DNA of 64,000 nt from Platanthera guangdongensis (taxonomy: Eukaryota; Streptophyta; Magnoliopsida; Asparagales; Orchidaceae), in assembly GCA_039583875.1 (NCBI GenBank), contig CM077162.1:166737220-166801219 (forward strand). The letters are read 5' to 3'. The translations under genes were made by a program, and so were the position numbers. Of the stretch, positions 24,133-36,755 are shown in pieces. Position 1 is the stretch's first letter. Each line of letters starts with the position of its first letter. The notes beneath the pieces were generated by a model. It did no database searches. It worked only from the letters and a program-made list of their open reading frames with translations, and had not been told where the DNA came from.

Positions 24133-27100
24133 TACTAGCAGTTAAATACAATAAAGATCCAATGATACATCTGTATATGGATTCATCAAAGGGGTTACCC
24201 TTCTCATCCTTATCTAGGGAAATATTAGACCCCATGAGAGTTTTTATGGTGGAAGCTGATTCCAACCCAAATTTCTTAATAAGCTCCTTAGTGTACTTGG
24301 TTAGAGAGATAAAAATCCCTTCATCAGACTGTTTCACTTGGATGACTAAGAAGTATTTGAGATCACTCATACTGCTCATCTAAAAACTCCCCCTACATAA
24401 AGTTAGCAAATATTTTGTAAAGGTTGTCATCAATAGAACCAAATATTATGTCAACTACATAAATTTGTACTATGATACACTTGCCCTTTATTTCCCTAAG
24501 AAATAATGTGCTATTTATATTTCCCCTCAAGAATTTGTTTTTGATGTGAAAGGTATACAAGCTTTCATACCAAGCCCTAGGGGCTTGCTTTAAACCATAT
24601 AAAGCTTTCTTTAATTTGTAAACAAGATTTACTAAAGTGGGATGTACAAAACCTGAGGTTTGCTCCACATATACCTCTTCCTTGAGATTACCATTCAAGA
24701 ATGCTGACTTGACATCCATCTGGTAGACTTTGAATCCCTTGTGTACAACATAGGTAAGGAACATCCTTATGGCCTCTAACCTTGCAACTGGGGCAAAGAT
24801 TTGGTCAAAATCTATTCCATATTCTTGCATGTTGCCTTTGGCTACCAGCCTTGGCTTATTCTTGATGACTGTCCCATTATCATCACCCTTATTCCTATAA
24901 ACCCACTCAGTGCCAATTATGTTATGTCCAAGTGGCTTTGACACCAACTTCCATACGTTGCATCTCTTGAATTGTTGTAACTATTCTTGCATGGCATTGA
25001 TCCTAAAGTTGTCCTTGTTTGCTTCATCAAACCTCTTGAGCTCAATCTGGGATAGGAAGCTCAGGAATAATGCTTCATTGTGAACACTGCTTCTTGTTGT
25101 CACACCTTGATGTTCATTCCCAATGATGAGATTTCTTGGGTGATCACTCAGAAGTCTGGTTGCAGCAGGCAACCTGTCTTCATCCTGATGAACTTCATCT
25201 ACAACATCCGCTTCTCCTTCAATCTGGTCACCTACAACTTCATCTGTGAGTGCTTCAACTTTTTAAGTGACCTTGATTGTGCTGGGCGTGTCTTTAATAG
25301 AGAGATCTTTTGTCTTCATATCATTTCCTGCAATGACATGTGTGATGTACCAGCCCTTATAAAGTAGGCTAGTCTTATCAAAGACAACATGCATTGATTC
25401 TTCAACTAAATGGGTCTTCTTGTTGAATACTCTATAGACTCTATTATGTGAGCTATATCCAATAAGAACACATATATTGCATTTTAAGCAAATTTTGTAA
25501 GTTCAAATTTCCTACTATTTAAAATATAGCACTTGCAACCAAAGATTTTAAAATATGAAATAATTGATTGTTTATCTTTCAGAATTTCATAGGGGGTTTT
25601 CTCATGGTCCTTATTAATGGAGGCTCTATTAAGAACATAACAAGCTGTATTGACTGGCTCAACACAGAAGTATTCTGGAAGTATGGAGTCACTAAGCAGT
25701 GTTCTGCCAGCCTATATTAAGGTCCTATTTCTTCTCTCAGCCACTCTATTTTGTTGGGGAGTTTTGGGAGAGGAAAACTCTTGGGTGATACCAAAGTATT
25801 GACAGAACTTTATCATAGCTCCAAATTGAAACTTTGTGCCATGGTCAGTTCTAGTTTTCACCACAGAACATTGTAACTCATTCTAGATATCCTTGATATG
25901 GTACATAAAGACACCTAAGGTATTTATCTTCTTCTTAAGGAAGAATACCCATGTATACCTAGAGTGATCATCTACTATCACTAGGGTATACAACTTCCCA
26001 CCTAAGCTCTGAATGTGCAAATGACTAAATAAATCCATATGCAACAGATAGAGATATCTTTCAGTGTCCATGGTGCCGATACTTTTAAAGATAGCCCTTG
26101 TTTGCTTGCCCATTTGGCATGCATGATAGGGACCACTTTTAACACATTTGAAATTAGGGTTATTTCTAATTAAAGTTTTAGAAAATAATTTGTTCATTGT
26201 CTTGTAGTTATTGTGGGCACATCTCTTGTGCCATTGAACATAAAGATACTCTCTCTCATTAGCTATAAGACACACATGAGATAATGAATTATTGCAAATG
26301 GAATGTAAGCATTACATATTTCCACTCCAAGTGCATGAGAGGATGACCTCTAAGTCAACTGACTTCTTGATCAAGCACTTGTCATTGTGGAAATCAGTGA
26401 GATAACCCAAGTCACATAGTTGACTTATGCTTATAAGGTTGTGTTGTAACCCTTCCACATAAGCTACCCTTGTTATTAAGACTATACCATTGGTAATCAT
26501 ACCATAGCATTTGGTGATGCCCCTATCAGAGCCACCAAAGATGACTTTAGGTCCATTCTATTTTGGAGTCTAGTCTTTATGTAAGCTCCTTGTCCTAGCC
26601 TTATGTCTGGAATACCCACTGTCCAAGTACCATATCTGATTTAGAATGGTACTTGAACTAACCAACAAATGCCTAATTTATCTTGGGTCCTAGATGCATG
26701 TTAGCAGCATAAGTAGTTCTAACAAAACCTTGCCTGCTTGGAATGCCTTTATTTATATTAGACACATTGGGGTTGTGCCAACAATCTATGGCAAAGTGTC
26801 CCACTTTCCCACAACACCAACACTCATGGATGTTGTATCTTCTTTTCTGAATAGCTTTTGAAGTAGATACTTCAGTTTTCTATTCATAAAGGAAGACAAC
26901 AACATTCTTCTTGTTTCTTTCAAAATTGCCTTGGCATTTTGCCTGTATGTAGTTAGTCTTAGCAGTTAATGTCTTATTGGTATCAACAGGTCTCAGTTTG
27001 ATTACTGAGCATAAGTTGATAGCATCAGATATTGTACCCTGTGAGATTGAGCTACAGGCTGGACAACATCCAATTGTCTAACTAGAAGGGACTTGGAAGT

Positions 27101-27244
27101 TGATGCTTCTTTTTCCTTGAGTGATGGAGGTGGGGAACCAAACACAAATCTTCTATGATGGGCCATCTGTATTTCCTCATACATGGCCTTAAAGTCACTC
27201 AAGACCATTATAAAACAATAATTTTTTGTACTTGAGCCTCAGGG
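24133..27244 (-). pseudogene. Ty1/copia body (gag end, protease, integrase, RT), truncated at both ends
   Basis: Read right to left. A CCHC knuckle (CWCCGKVGHFAIDC, about 26777-26820) is followed by a protease with LDSGYSRH near 26610-26625. Next are the gag-pre-integrase motif (WHKRCAHNNYKTMNKL) and integrase with HMDLF near 26040. RT starts about 24990, with the [13 protein letters not shown] motif and a catalytic box reading YVVD instead of YVDD (near 24448-24459). The first catalytic Asp is therefore lost. RT ends at 24133 where the inverted gypsy LTR begins; RNase H and the 3' LTR are missing. The knuckle and protease match the copia at 33994-36755, so both belong to one SIRE-like family. 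Many stops show it is dead. Confidence 0.9.
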
Positions 27245-29374
27245 TGTTACCACGCGGCGGTATGTCACTATCACCCTGTGGTAGCCTTCTTGCGTTGAGT
27301 GAAAGGCATTGAGTGGTAGACGTTGAGTGCGTTGAGTGCGTTGAGTAGTAGGCGTCGAGTGCATCAAGCAATAGCACGTGGCGTTAGCTAATTACTGCTC
27401 GGTGGAAGCCTTCTGGCGTTGAGTGTAGGCATTGAGTGGCAGGCATTGAGTGTGTCAAGTGGTACCACGCGGCGTTAGCTAAGTATCGCTTGGCGTTAGC
27501 CTTCTTGTTTTGAGATGGAGGCGTTGAGTGAGCTACCGCGCCGCGGTATTGCTACCTCCGACGATAGCGCTGCATTGTTTTTGATCGACGGCTAGGGAAG
27601 TTAGCGTAATGCGGTAGGTAGCTACCGCCCGATGGTAGCTTGTGAGAGTAGTTTCGTGATGGCTGAATTTAGTCCGTCTGATCCTTCTTGAGATGTAATC
27701 ATATGGCACAGGACACTCCGTCCAAGAGACTTAAGTAGGGCTGAAGGGTTGTTTTCTCTCATTCTTCTCATTTTGAGTGGGAGTTAGGGTTTGAGAGAGA
27801 GGATTTGGGGAGGAAGAAGAATGATTTTCTCCGTAATTAGCAAAGCTCTGAGGCTCCGTTCGTCATATGGAGTTCAGATCCGTGGAGTGGACTTGAAGGC
27901 GCACATTTTCATCTGTGCAAAGCAAGATCTACCTGGCTAGAAAGAGTAGTCGTAAGGTAATGACACTTCTCCACTCGGTCTTTTGGATGCGTGCATGACA
28001 TCCGTTTTATTCTTGCTTTCTTTCAAGCATTTAGGCACAGGATCTCTCAAATAAAAGGGCTCGGGTTGCCATGGTTCAAGAGGAACCATCGGGCCAATTG
28101 TGTCCGTCCCTAACATGATATTGCACTAGAAATACACTTTGTTAGTGGATTAGGCATTGTGGGTGATGGCATCATCGTGACCGTTAGTCCGACTTAGTGA
28201 TTTTGCATAACGAATGTTAAGGATTTTGCTTGAAATCCATTTGTGGCAAGATGTCGTTTGTGATGTTTGCCCCACTTTATTTCGCGCGAGAACGAATGGT
28301 GGATTAGGGTGGGAAAGGCTATGTTTGTTGATTGATGTATGAAGGCGCGACTTTGTCTTTGTGGTCGGTTGGCTAGCCCATGACGTGCAAGTCATGTATG
28401 GAGAGTGTCCCGACGAGACAAATCCCGTTCTAAGAAACTGATGAGAACGCCAATATTTTAACAAGCCCGAGCGATGAAACCCATGAGCGGGTGGGGTCAA
28501 GCAAAGGTTCTTAGCATCGGTTTGTTTGTGTGACAGAATCCTGATGTGAGAAGTCAGAGCTTGCAGGCAAGCCTGGGTTTTGAGACCCATGTGCGGGTGG
28601 GGTCTAGGCAAGAGTTCTGTGTGTAGGCTTGAATGCCTTTAGGGGGAAATGGAAGTACCCGTGTGATGTGATGTGTTGATGCATGATGATATGTTAGTTT
28701 CATGCGCTATAGGGTGCCTTGGATGAAACCCAGATTTGCATGCATGCTGCATTGTAGGCCCCTTTTTATTAACTACTCAACATAGAAACGTGTTTGATGT
28801 ATGTGACATCGTAACCTTTTTCTTTACTCTATATGTTTATATACATTTACATACGAAGTGCTGACCTGCTGGGTGATGGAGTGTCGTGAGGTTTGCTAGG
28901 GGTGGCCGGGAGGAGATGTGTTGGTTACAAGTTGAGGTCAGCCTTTGCTGACCCACGTTGCAACAAATTTTTATAGGGCAAGGATCGCAAGCGGGAGCAA
29001 GCTCGTAGGCTAAAAAGGCCTAAGCCCCATGAAGTGGATTCTCTCTTATTTACTTATGTTTTGTTGAATGCTTTGCTTAATGAACTGTACTACGACTTAC
29101 ATGCCGAGGGAGCCTAGGAGTGTTAAAGCACGTTGTTCTATTTATTGTTGTTTCAGTTTTTGGACTCATGATTGTTGTTAGGCCTTAAAACCGCTTTGAT
29201 ACTCCATTAATAGTGGATAACTTCTTATGTTTGTGGGTTTCCGCTGTTTGTGTTCTGAGTTTTCAGATGCATTGTTTTTTTATATCACCTTATAATGCTA
29301 AAGATATGGCGTCTATATGTTGTGGGGCCCCGGCTGGATCCATATTATATGGTCATTATAGGGGAGCTGTTATA
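27245..29374 (+). repeat. Ty3/gypsy 5' LTR
   Basis: The start is set at TGTTACCACG, just after copia text ends. The end is …GGGGAGCTGTTATA (CA changed to TA), immediately before a primer site. U3 (27245-27660) has many (G)CGTTGAGTG words and private dyads such as TACCGCG-C-CGCGGTA at 27534-27548. The rest contains no gene. The GGGGCCCCGGCTGG block near the 3' end is shared with the LTR fragments ending at 8049 and 30141. Confidence 0.75.
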
Positions 29375-29377
29375 ATT

Positions 29378-29389
29378 TGGTATCAGAGC
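29378..29389 (+). other. Primer-binding site TGGTATCAGAGC
   Basis: This is the perfect plant retrotransposon primer site complementary to initiator Met-tRNA, three bases after the LTR end. Confidence 0.9.
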
Positions 29390-30140
29390 GAGGTAAGTGT
29401 CCAGCATAATGTTTAGTGGTCGATTTGGCATAATCAAATCGCATAAAGAAGTTATCCACATAGGAGTATTGCAGGAACATGAGTGTCCTAGTGTATAAGT
29501 TTTGCGAATAGAAGCCGATTCTTGTTTTACCTTGCTTTTGTTAAGGGTGAAAGCGACGAGGCGAGGTCATCGAGGCTGCAAGTGAAGCCTTCAGCGAGTA
29601 GTGCTACTGCTCCAGGTCCTATGGGCATGGGTGTGACCCCGGGCGATTTCTGTCTCATGCTTACAAAGGTAATGGTAGCGGCCTAAGCTGCAGCGACAGT
29701 GCAAGTTGTGACTCCTGTTGCATAGGTAATGACTCCCGTTACCCTGGATGAGACACCGGTCATACCGGGAAGAGGAGCCAGGCCGACAGAGTTGTTGGAT
29801 GAGAGAGTGGTTGTTGGGCAGGGAGACCGACAAATGAAGTACTTTCTAAGTTTCCATCTCCAACATTCAAGGGAGTCGATACACCGATGATGTAGAGGAC
29901 TGGTTAGCGAGGATTCTGGAACTTCTGAGGGTGTCAGAGACTCCAAAGGAAAAGCAGTCATAGTTCGCAACCTTCATATTGGAAGGCGACGCCAAACTGT
30001 GGTGGGTAATCCATAGCGGCCGCCAGTTTCTTGTATGCACCCCGTCCATGTAAGAGTTCGGGAATGCCTTCTTAAAGAGGTATATCCCTTCATCGACGAG
30101 GTTAGCCCTTCGGAGGCAGTTTCTACACTTGGTGCAAAGT
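29390..30140 (+). pseudogene. Ty3/gypsy leader and gag remnant
   Basis: The first 440 bases are leader without a clear ORF. From about 29830 the gag core is recognisable across frames: FPSPTFKGVDT, then DDVEDWLARILELLRVSETP, FATFILEGDAKLWW, and NAFLKRYIPSSTRLALRRQF. This is the retrotransposon-gag fold with its W-W core. A stop interrupts …KEKQS-x-FATF. The copy is cut at 30140 by an inverted LTR scrap; zinc knuckle and pol are missing. Confidence 0.75.
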
Positions 30141-30335
30141 GTAACACCCACTATCCATCGCATATCATATAGCAGTAGGTCCGGCTGGGGCCCGACGCCA
30201 TATACCACAGACAGACCAAAGGATTACTCAATGGAACCATCCTTCCAATAACCAACGTCCTACACAGTATATTCTAGCGGAAGCAATTTTAAAAGTTGCA
30301 AATTAAGAACCCAGCCACAACATGAATGTCCACTA
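30141..30335 (-). repeat. Inverted 3' end of a gypsy LTR
   Basis: It is the reverse complement of 7855-8049 with few differences, ending …GTGGGTGTTACA at 30141 on the minus strand. No coding content. Confidence 0.8.
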
Positions 30336-31407
30336 CATAAACCCTTTTGCCGGCTTTTTTCTAACCGTGCGGTTAGTTTTTTCTTCCTTCTGGTTTCTAT
30401 TTTCTTTGACATGGTTTCTCTTCTCTCCTCTACAACTCGTGCTCTTGTGGCCTCCTCTGATAAGTGGCTTATTGACTCTAGTGCCACTTGTCACATGACC
30501 GATAACTCTCATTTGTTCTCTTCTTTGCTTGAACAGAACAAGATGTCTCCTGTTCTTATTGCAGATGGGGCTTCTGCTCTTGTGCATGGTGTTGGCACTG
30601 TGCGTATCTCTCTATCTTTAATGCTTGAGGACACTTTCTATGTCCATACTTTCCTATGCAATTTACTCTCTGTTCATGCTCTTTGCACTCAGTTAAATTG
30701 CACGGTTACTTTTATGGGAACCACTTGTTCTTTCTCTAAATCTCTCTCCAAAGCTATGATTGCTACTGGGACTACCAGTGTGGCCTCTTCTTTCTTGATC
30801 ACGACGCTGCTCTTTCTACTTCTTCATCTCTTTGGCAATGACATTGTCTTCTTGGCCATCCTCCTTCTCGCCCCATTCATCAACTTTTCCCAAACCTTCC
30901 TTCAGAGCATTTTCCTTTAAAATGTGAAGCCTGTCAACTTGGCAAACATCATCGCTCTTCTTTCCCAGCACGAATAGGATGTAGTTCTTCTCGTCCTTTT
31001 GGACTGGTTCACTCTGACATCTGGGGTCCTGCTCCTACTGTTACTGTTGGTAGAGGTAGCTTATACTTTGTAACTTTCATTGATCATTTCTCACGGTGTA
31101 CTTGGTTATATCTCCAGAAAGATCATTATGATACTGTGTTTACCGCCTTTTATAATAAGATCTTGACAAAGTTTAAGGTGCCTATTCAAGTTCTTCGTAC
31201 TGATAATGTCAAGGAATATATCAGCGGACAATTTTCTAATTTTTGTGCGGACCATGGTTTGCTTCATCAAACTTCTTGCCCCTATACCTCTCAACAGAAT
31301 GACATTGCTGAATGCAAGAATCATCATCTATTGGACATGTCTCGCAGTCTTCTGTTACAAATGTATGTTTCTCGGTCCTATTGGGGTAATGCTGTTGTTG
31401 GGTCCAT
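30336..31407 (+). pseudogene. Ty1/copia protease and integrase (first half of a split element)
   Basis: After a short leader the protease reads WLIDSSATCHM at 30465-30497. The usual DSG is DSS (GGT to AGT). The gag-pre-integrase segment ends CEACQLGKHHRSSF, and integrase begins LVHSDIWGPAP. Integrase D and D (FIDHFSRCTW, RTDNVKEY) and E (NDIAECKNHHLL) are present, with NG changed to ND. The text breaks at 31407 after SYWGNAVVG where a long LTR starts. Domain order, orientation and T-rich codon use suggest it continues at 58482-60348 with RT and RNase H, but about 100-150 residues between the halves are missing. Confidence 0.85.
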
Positions 31408-33915
31408 TGATCCCAATGTCCTAGATTTGTAAGAAGTCAAACATGTCAATGATATACACATAGTTGTATTTGATGTATGTTTAAGTTCATGCATACAGGT
31501 TGGACTTTGTCACAATGATTGGACATATAGTTCAAGAGATAATGACAGGTGGACTCAAAGTGATAGGCTGGAAATTCAGGAAAATGCCTAAGTCCAAAAG
31601 CGTTGAGTGAGGCAAGCTCACTCAATGCCATATAGCTAATAGCACTGAGAGAAGGCTGGCAGTCAAAGCTTACAGTATTGAAAAGGCAGAAATGTGTCTA
31701 AGTCCACATGCATTGAATAAGCTCAACTCACTCAACGCCATATAGACAGAATCATCGAGTTAAGGATATCATGTCAAAGCCTAAGAAGTGGAAGCCAGAA
31801 AATCGACTAAGTCCAGAAGCGTTAAGTGAATCATAATCACTCAACGCCATGCTGAGTCTGTCAATGCCAAACTTCAGCAAGAATGCAAGATTGTAGAAAA
31901 TAAGGCTAAGTATAAAAGTGTTGAGTGAAGCTTATACACTCAATGCTCTCAACGCCATCAGGCAGAAAGCTGAAGAATATGGCTAAGGCAAAAAGCGTTG
32001 AGTGAGGCATATACACTCAACGCTCTCAATGCTTTTAAGCAAAAAGGGCAGAAGAATATGGTCAAGGAAAAAAGCGTTGAGTGAGGCATATACACCCAAT
32101 GCTCTCAATGCCTAGCAGAGCTGAAATATTTCTAAGTCCAAATTTGTTGAGTATGTCCTATTCACTCAACGCCTAGCAGAGCTGAAGAAAATTCTAAGTC
32201 TATAATCGTCGAAGTACTGCTTATTCATTTTTCGTTGAGCTGAGCTTTGATTTCGTCGAACTGATTTCAAATTTCATCGAACTGAGTTCAGATTTTGTTG
32301 AACTCAGCTTTCACCTATTCGTCGACCTGAGTATTTCTGAAATGATACTTGATTTCATCGAACTGAGTTTTGAGTTCGTTGAACTGAAGATTTCTGGAAT
32401 GATGCTTGAGTTCATCGAGTTGAGCCCTGAGTTCGTCGAACTGAGTTATGTGTTCATCAAACTGAAGATTTCTGAAGTGATGCTTGATTTCATTGAACTG
32501 AGCTCTGGGTTCGTTGAACTGAGTTTTGAGTTCATCGAACTGAGGATTTCTGAAATATTGCTTGATTTTGCTAAGTCCAGAATGATGTTGACATCAGCAA
32601 AGTCAACAAGTCAACGATTTTTTGATTCGTTATTTAAATGCTGCAAATCTACATTAACGTCGACATCGGTCTACAGTGAATCTCAATTTGATTAAGTTGA
32701 GGTTTTAACCACCGTTAAAACTGGGATACGTGTCGGTTATCCCACATATCGGCGGGATTATAAATAATAGCTAAGATCAAGATCAAAGGAGTTTTTCTGA
32801 TTAACATTCTAAAAACAAGAAGCGTGAGTTCGTCGTCTTCATCTGCCATTGTTACAGAACAAAGAGCTTCAATTGATAAATCTGAAAGGTTTTTGAGTTC
32901 GTTGGTGCAATCAACATCTACTACAACAAGAATAGAGGATCTCTTTGAGGAAGACAAATCAGTCTAGGCAAGCCCTAGCTGAAGTTGATTTACGATCCAA
33001 GCCAAGCCAAATCTGAAGATCTTTCTCTGGATCGTTGAAGAGGAAGAAGATTTCTGCACAGAGTTTTCTCTAGACAGAAGGAAAGACAAAGCAATTCATT
33101 TCCTTCCAATAAAGGTTAGCTGATTGAAGACTTTCATTCTTAATCTTCCCCCTTCATCAGCAAGAACAGGATCAAGGTCCTGACGAATTTCCAACACAAG
33201 CCGCATATAGTCGAAGATTGTCATTCTTGTTGCTGGGAAGCAGATAGGGCTGAGATTTACTTAGCCCAGGAAGAAATTGACTCAGAGAATAATTTCTCTC
33301 GAGTCAAATCAACAACTCTTTCAAAATCAGTGGATCTGTGAAAGATTTGTGTCGAGGCCTAGATTTTCTAGGCTGTGCGAGAGATCTGTGAGATCTTGTT
33401 GTAAAGCCTAAATTATAAAGGCTGTGAGAAAAATCTGTGAGATCTGTGTTAGGGCTGTGGGCCTGTGATTGGATTCCTGTGTGGATCAATGTGGGGTTGT
33501 TTCTCCCAGCCTGTGTAAAGGGAATTTTTTCCTGAGTGTGGATGTCAGGTGATTACTGTGTTTAGGGCTGTGAGCCAGTGGTATAAGTCTCAGTGGAGAC
33601 TGACTGATTCGGTAGGATTATGCTATAATCTCTGAGGAGCCATAGTTTTTTGGAGAAGTGCCTTGTCTAACATACTGTTATAAAGGCGGAGAGGGACAGT
33701 GGATGTACCCATACACTGGGGAACCACTATAAAAATTTGGTGTGATGTGTATTGTGTTTTGCTGTGCTGAGTATTGTGTTCTTGAAAGATGAATTAAGTA
33801 TACACAGTAGGACATAAGTCATAGAAGATTTCAAAGAATCTTAAAAAGACCGCAATAACCTATTCACCCCTCCCCCCTCTAGGTGATTAACTAACTTTGT
33901 AATCAAAGACTTTCA
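31408..33915 (+). repeat. 5' LTR (2.5 kb) of a SIRE-like copia
   Basis: It starts TGATCCCAATGTCC and ends CCCTCCCCCCTCTAG…GACTTTCA, followed by a primer site. It carries two consecutive arrays in U3. GCGTTGAGTG/CACTCAACGC hairpins fill 31598-32190 (e.g. 31600-31611 paired with 31617-31628). TTCRTYGAACTGAG words, about 14, fill 32200-32545. The TATA box is at 32758-32768. The remainder (32800-33915) is non-coding R/U5. Confidence 0.85.
32758..32768 (+). promoter_or_regulatory. LTR TATA box
   Basis: TTATAAATAAT lies about 210 bp after the dyad array and 1.15 kb before the LTR end. Confidence 0.6.
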
Positions 33916-33916
33916 A

Positions 33917-33930
33917 GTGATATCAGAGGG
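33917..33930 (+). other. Copia primer-binding site
   Basis: GTGATATCAGAGGG follows the LTR end at once. It is a slightly mutated TGGTATCAGAGC site. Confidence 0.75.
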
Positions 33931-33994
33931 AGGTTACTCAAGAAAAGACTTAACAGTCTGAGAAGATCTCTGGGGTAGCTGTCAGAATGTTAAG

Positions 33995-36755
33995 ATGAGT
34001 TCTAGAGAGAATCATAAATAGCTTGGATCCATGAAACTTCCTCTCTGCAGGAAAGAAAATTTTGGCATATGGAAAGAAATGGTCAGATTGTTCATGGAAG
34101 CATTTGATCCTAGGATCTATATCACAGTTCAAGGACCCTTCATCTCAGTGAAGATATCTATTCTTGATGCAAATCTTTAGATGCCAAAGATTTACACTAA
34201 AATGACAAAGGATGAAGTCATCTTAGCAACAATGGATAAGAGGGCACAAAACATCATAGTTAGTGCCATAGATGACTCCACCTTTCAAAACCCGGTGCAC
34301 TGCAAGACCTCAAAGGAAATGTGGGACACCTTGATAGTGTATATGGAAGGCACTGAGGAATTGAGGGATAATAAAAAGTCAATGCTAAATCAAGAGTATG
34401 AAGCTTTCAGACAAATTACAGAGGAGACCATATCTAGCTGTTATGAAAGGTTCTTCAGGACAGTTAATGAGTTAAAGACCTATGATAGGTCCTTTAGTAA
34501 TTATGAGCTAAATGATAAGTATCTTAGGTCTCTTACTAAAGACTGAGACACTAAGATATGTGCCATTAGAGAAGTGGCAAAGCTGGCAGATAATCCACCA
34601 TCCATACTGTTTGGTAAGCTTCTTTCATATGAGATGCAGCTAGTAGCAAGGAAGGAGGAAGAGAAGACTAGCAGAGGCCAGGCCAAAGAAATTACTGTGG
34701 CTTTCAAGGCAGATAGCTCCAAGAGCAGCAAAGAGAAGAATCCTTCTCACCTAATAAGTCCAGATGAGTCAGAAGATTCAGATCAAGATGAATCAGGCTG
34801 TAATATGTCTACTGAGGAGTTTACTGCTTTTTCAAAGCAGTTTATGAGGCCGATGAAAAAGAGGGTGTGGAGGAGCAAACCTACCTCTTCCTTCTAGAAC
34901 AAAGAGGACTACTGCATAAATAAGAAGAAACCCTCCAAAGAGGGCAGGTATGATCCAAAATATGGTAAACATTTTTCTAAAAAGGTTATTTGTTTCTGTT
35001 GCAGCAAGCCAAGTCATGTTGTGGCTGATTGTCCTGAGAAGAAAGAAGCTAGTGAAAAGAATCATCACCACAAGAGAAGCAAGAAGGAGAAAACCTTCAT
35101 TGCAAAGAAGGAGAAAAGCTGGACTAAGTCTTACTCATCAGAATTAGAAGAGGATGTTGAAGCCTATATTAGGCTGATGATAAGATTACATGAGGATTCC
35201 TACCAGGATCAGCCTGGACCATCTAAGGTACACTCTTCATCCAACTCTTCAACCAAGTCCAAGTATGTGACTGGTTCAGATTCAAGTGCTTCTTCATCAA
35301 GAGATGAATATGGCTCTGAATATGAGAAAGACAGAAATCAAATGATTGAAAGATATGGTGAACTTCTGGAAGCATTCAGAAGGAGTAAGCTACTAACCAA
35401 ACAACAGGCTCAGGAGATTGCATCTTTGAAGCTTGCTGCTTCCCAGCATTCTAAAACAACAGTTTTGCTAGAGCAAAAAATTAGGGAAGTTACCAGCTAA
35501 AGAACATTATTGTTATTCAGATGGACACAACATTTAAGAATGATCTTATCAGGAATCTAGAAGGTAAACTCAAAAAGTAGAAGGAGCTAGTGGCTAAGTT
35601 TTCAAAGCCATGTACGGTGTTGCCTTTAATAGATTCCTTTTCTTCCCAAAAGGATAAGAAAGGGATAAGCTTCAAAGGGAACACTAGAGGTGGTAATTCC
35701 AAAAGGAAGACCAAAGCTGTTCACCACTATGGTGGTTGGAATGGCAAAGGTGCTAGTGGATACAAGGGAGACAATGAGGAGGTTCAAATGGCCCATCCTG
35801 GACCATTTAGGTTTGGAGTACCAGCGCCAACACTCAAGAAAAAGTTTGTTGCTGTAACTGTTGGACTGAGATCTACTAACAACAATGCTGTTAAACCAAC
35901 ACTTAAAAGGAGGTACAATATTTATCAGTGCTAGTATTGTGGCAAAGTGGGCCACTATGCCATTGATTGCTAGCAAAATAATAGTGTACAGAGAGCTAAC
36001 GCAAGATTACCTATCAGAAGAGCTGCAAGCAGGCATGTTCATTTTCAGCCTAACCTGCACCTAGGACCCAATGATAATTGGGGTCCTAAGGATAAGTGAT
36101 TTATTTCTTGCAAGTGAGTCCAAGTTACCATACTCCTATATGGTACTTGGACAGTGGTTGTTCCAGGCACATGACTGAAACAAAGGGCTTCCTGAAGGAT
36201 TTCATTCCAGTAACGGATGGACCTAAGGTGATATTTGGTGGATCAGATAAAGTGATCACAAAAGGTTATATTAAGATCACTAATAGCTTAATCATTTTCA
36301 CAAAAGTGGATTATGTGGAAGGGTTGCAACACAACCTTATAAGCATAAGCCAACTATGTAATCTTGGCTATGCCATTTCTTTCCATAATGATTAGTGCCA
36401 TATAAGAAGATCAAGTGACCAAGAGGTCACTTTGACTGGCATTAGGAGTGGGAATGTCTATTGTCTTAATTTTCTTTGTTTATCATCAGGCTCTCACATT
36501 TGTCTAGTTGCAAATGAGAAAGACTCATATTGTGTCAAATGGCACAAGAGGCTAGCTTATTTGAATTATAAGACTATAGGAAAGCTTTATAGTCAAGAAT
36601 AAGTTAAGAATGGTCCTAACATGAAATGCTCTAAGGAAGGTATTTGCTCTGCATGTCAAAAGGGTAAGCAAACAAAAGCTTCCTCCAAAAGCATTGAGAC
36701 TAAAGATTTTGTGAGGTGTTTATACCTCTTGCATATGGACTTGTTTGGTACAATT
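33995..36755 (+). pseudogene. Ty1/copia gag, protease and start of integrase (SIRE-like, cut by a gypsy LTR)
   Basis: Gag starts MSSRENHK at 33995 and stays in one frame to 35500 apart from stops. It contains the copia gag core (NFGIWKEMVRLFMEAFDP…CKTSKEMWDTL) and a knuckle CFCCSKPSHVVADC near 34990. A Lys- and Ser-rich linker with a coiled-coil (…LLEAFRRSKLLTKQQAQEIASLK) follows. A second knuckle (C-x-YCGKVGHYAIDC) sits at 35932-35973. The protease reads WYLDSGCSRHMTE near 36140-36180 with intact DSG. The gag-pre-integrase motif (KWHKRLAYLNYKT) follows, and the text stops at HMDLFGT where the gypsy LTR enters at 36756. The left flank of that insertion is CAATT. Confidence 0.9.

Noticed and set aside
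32342..32695. 117-residue plus-strand frame with a FIELS/FVELS repeat
   Set aside because: It is a translation of the TTCRTYGAACTGAG array in the LTR U3; the repeat is at DNA level and no family is recognisable.
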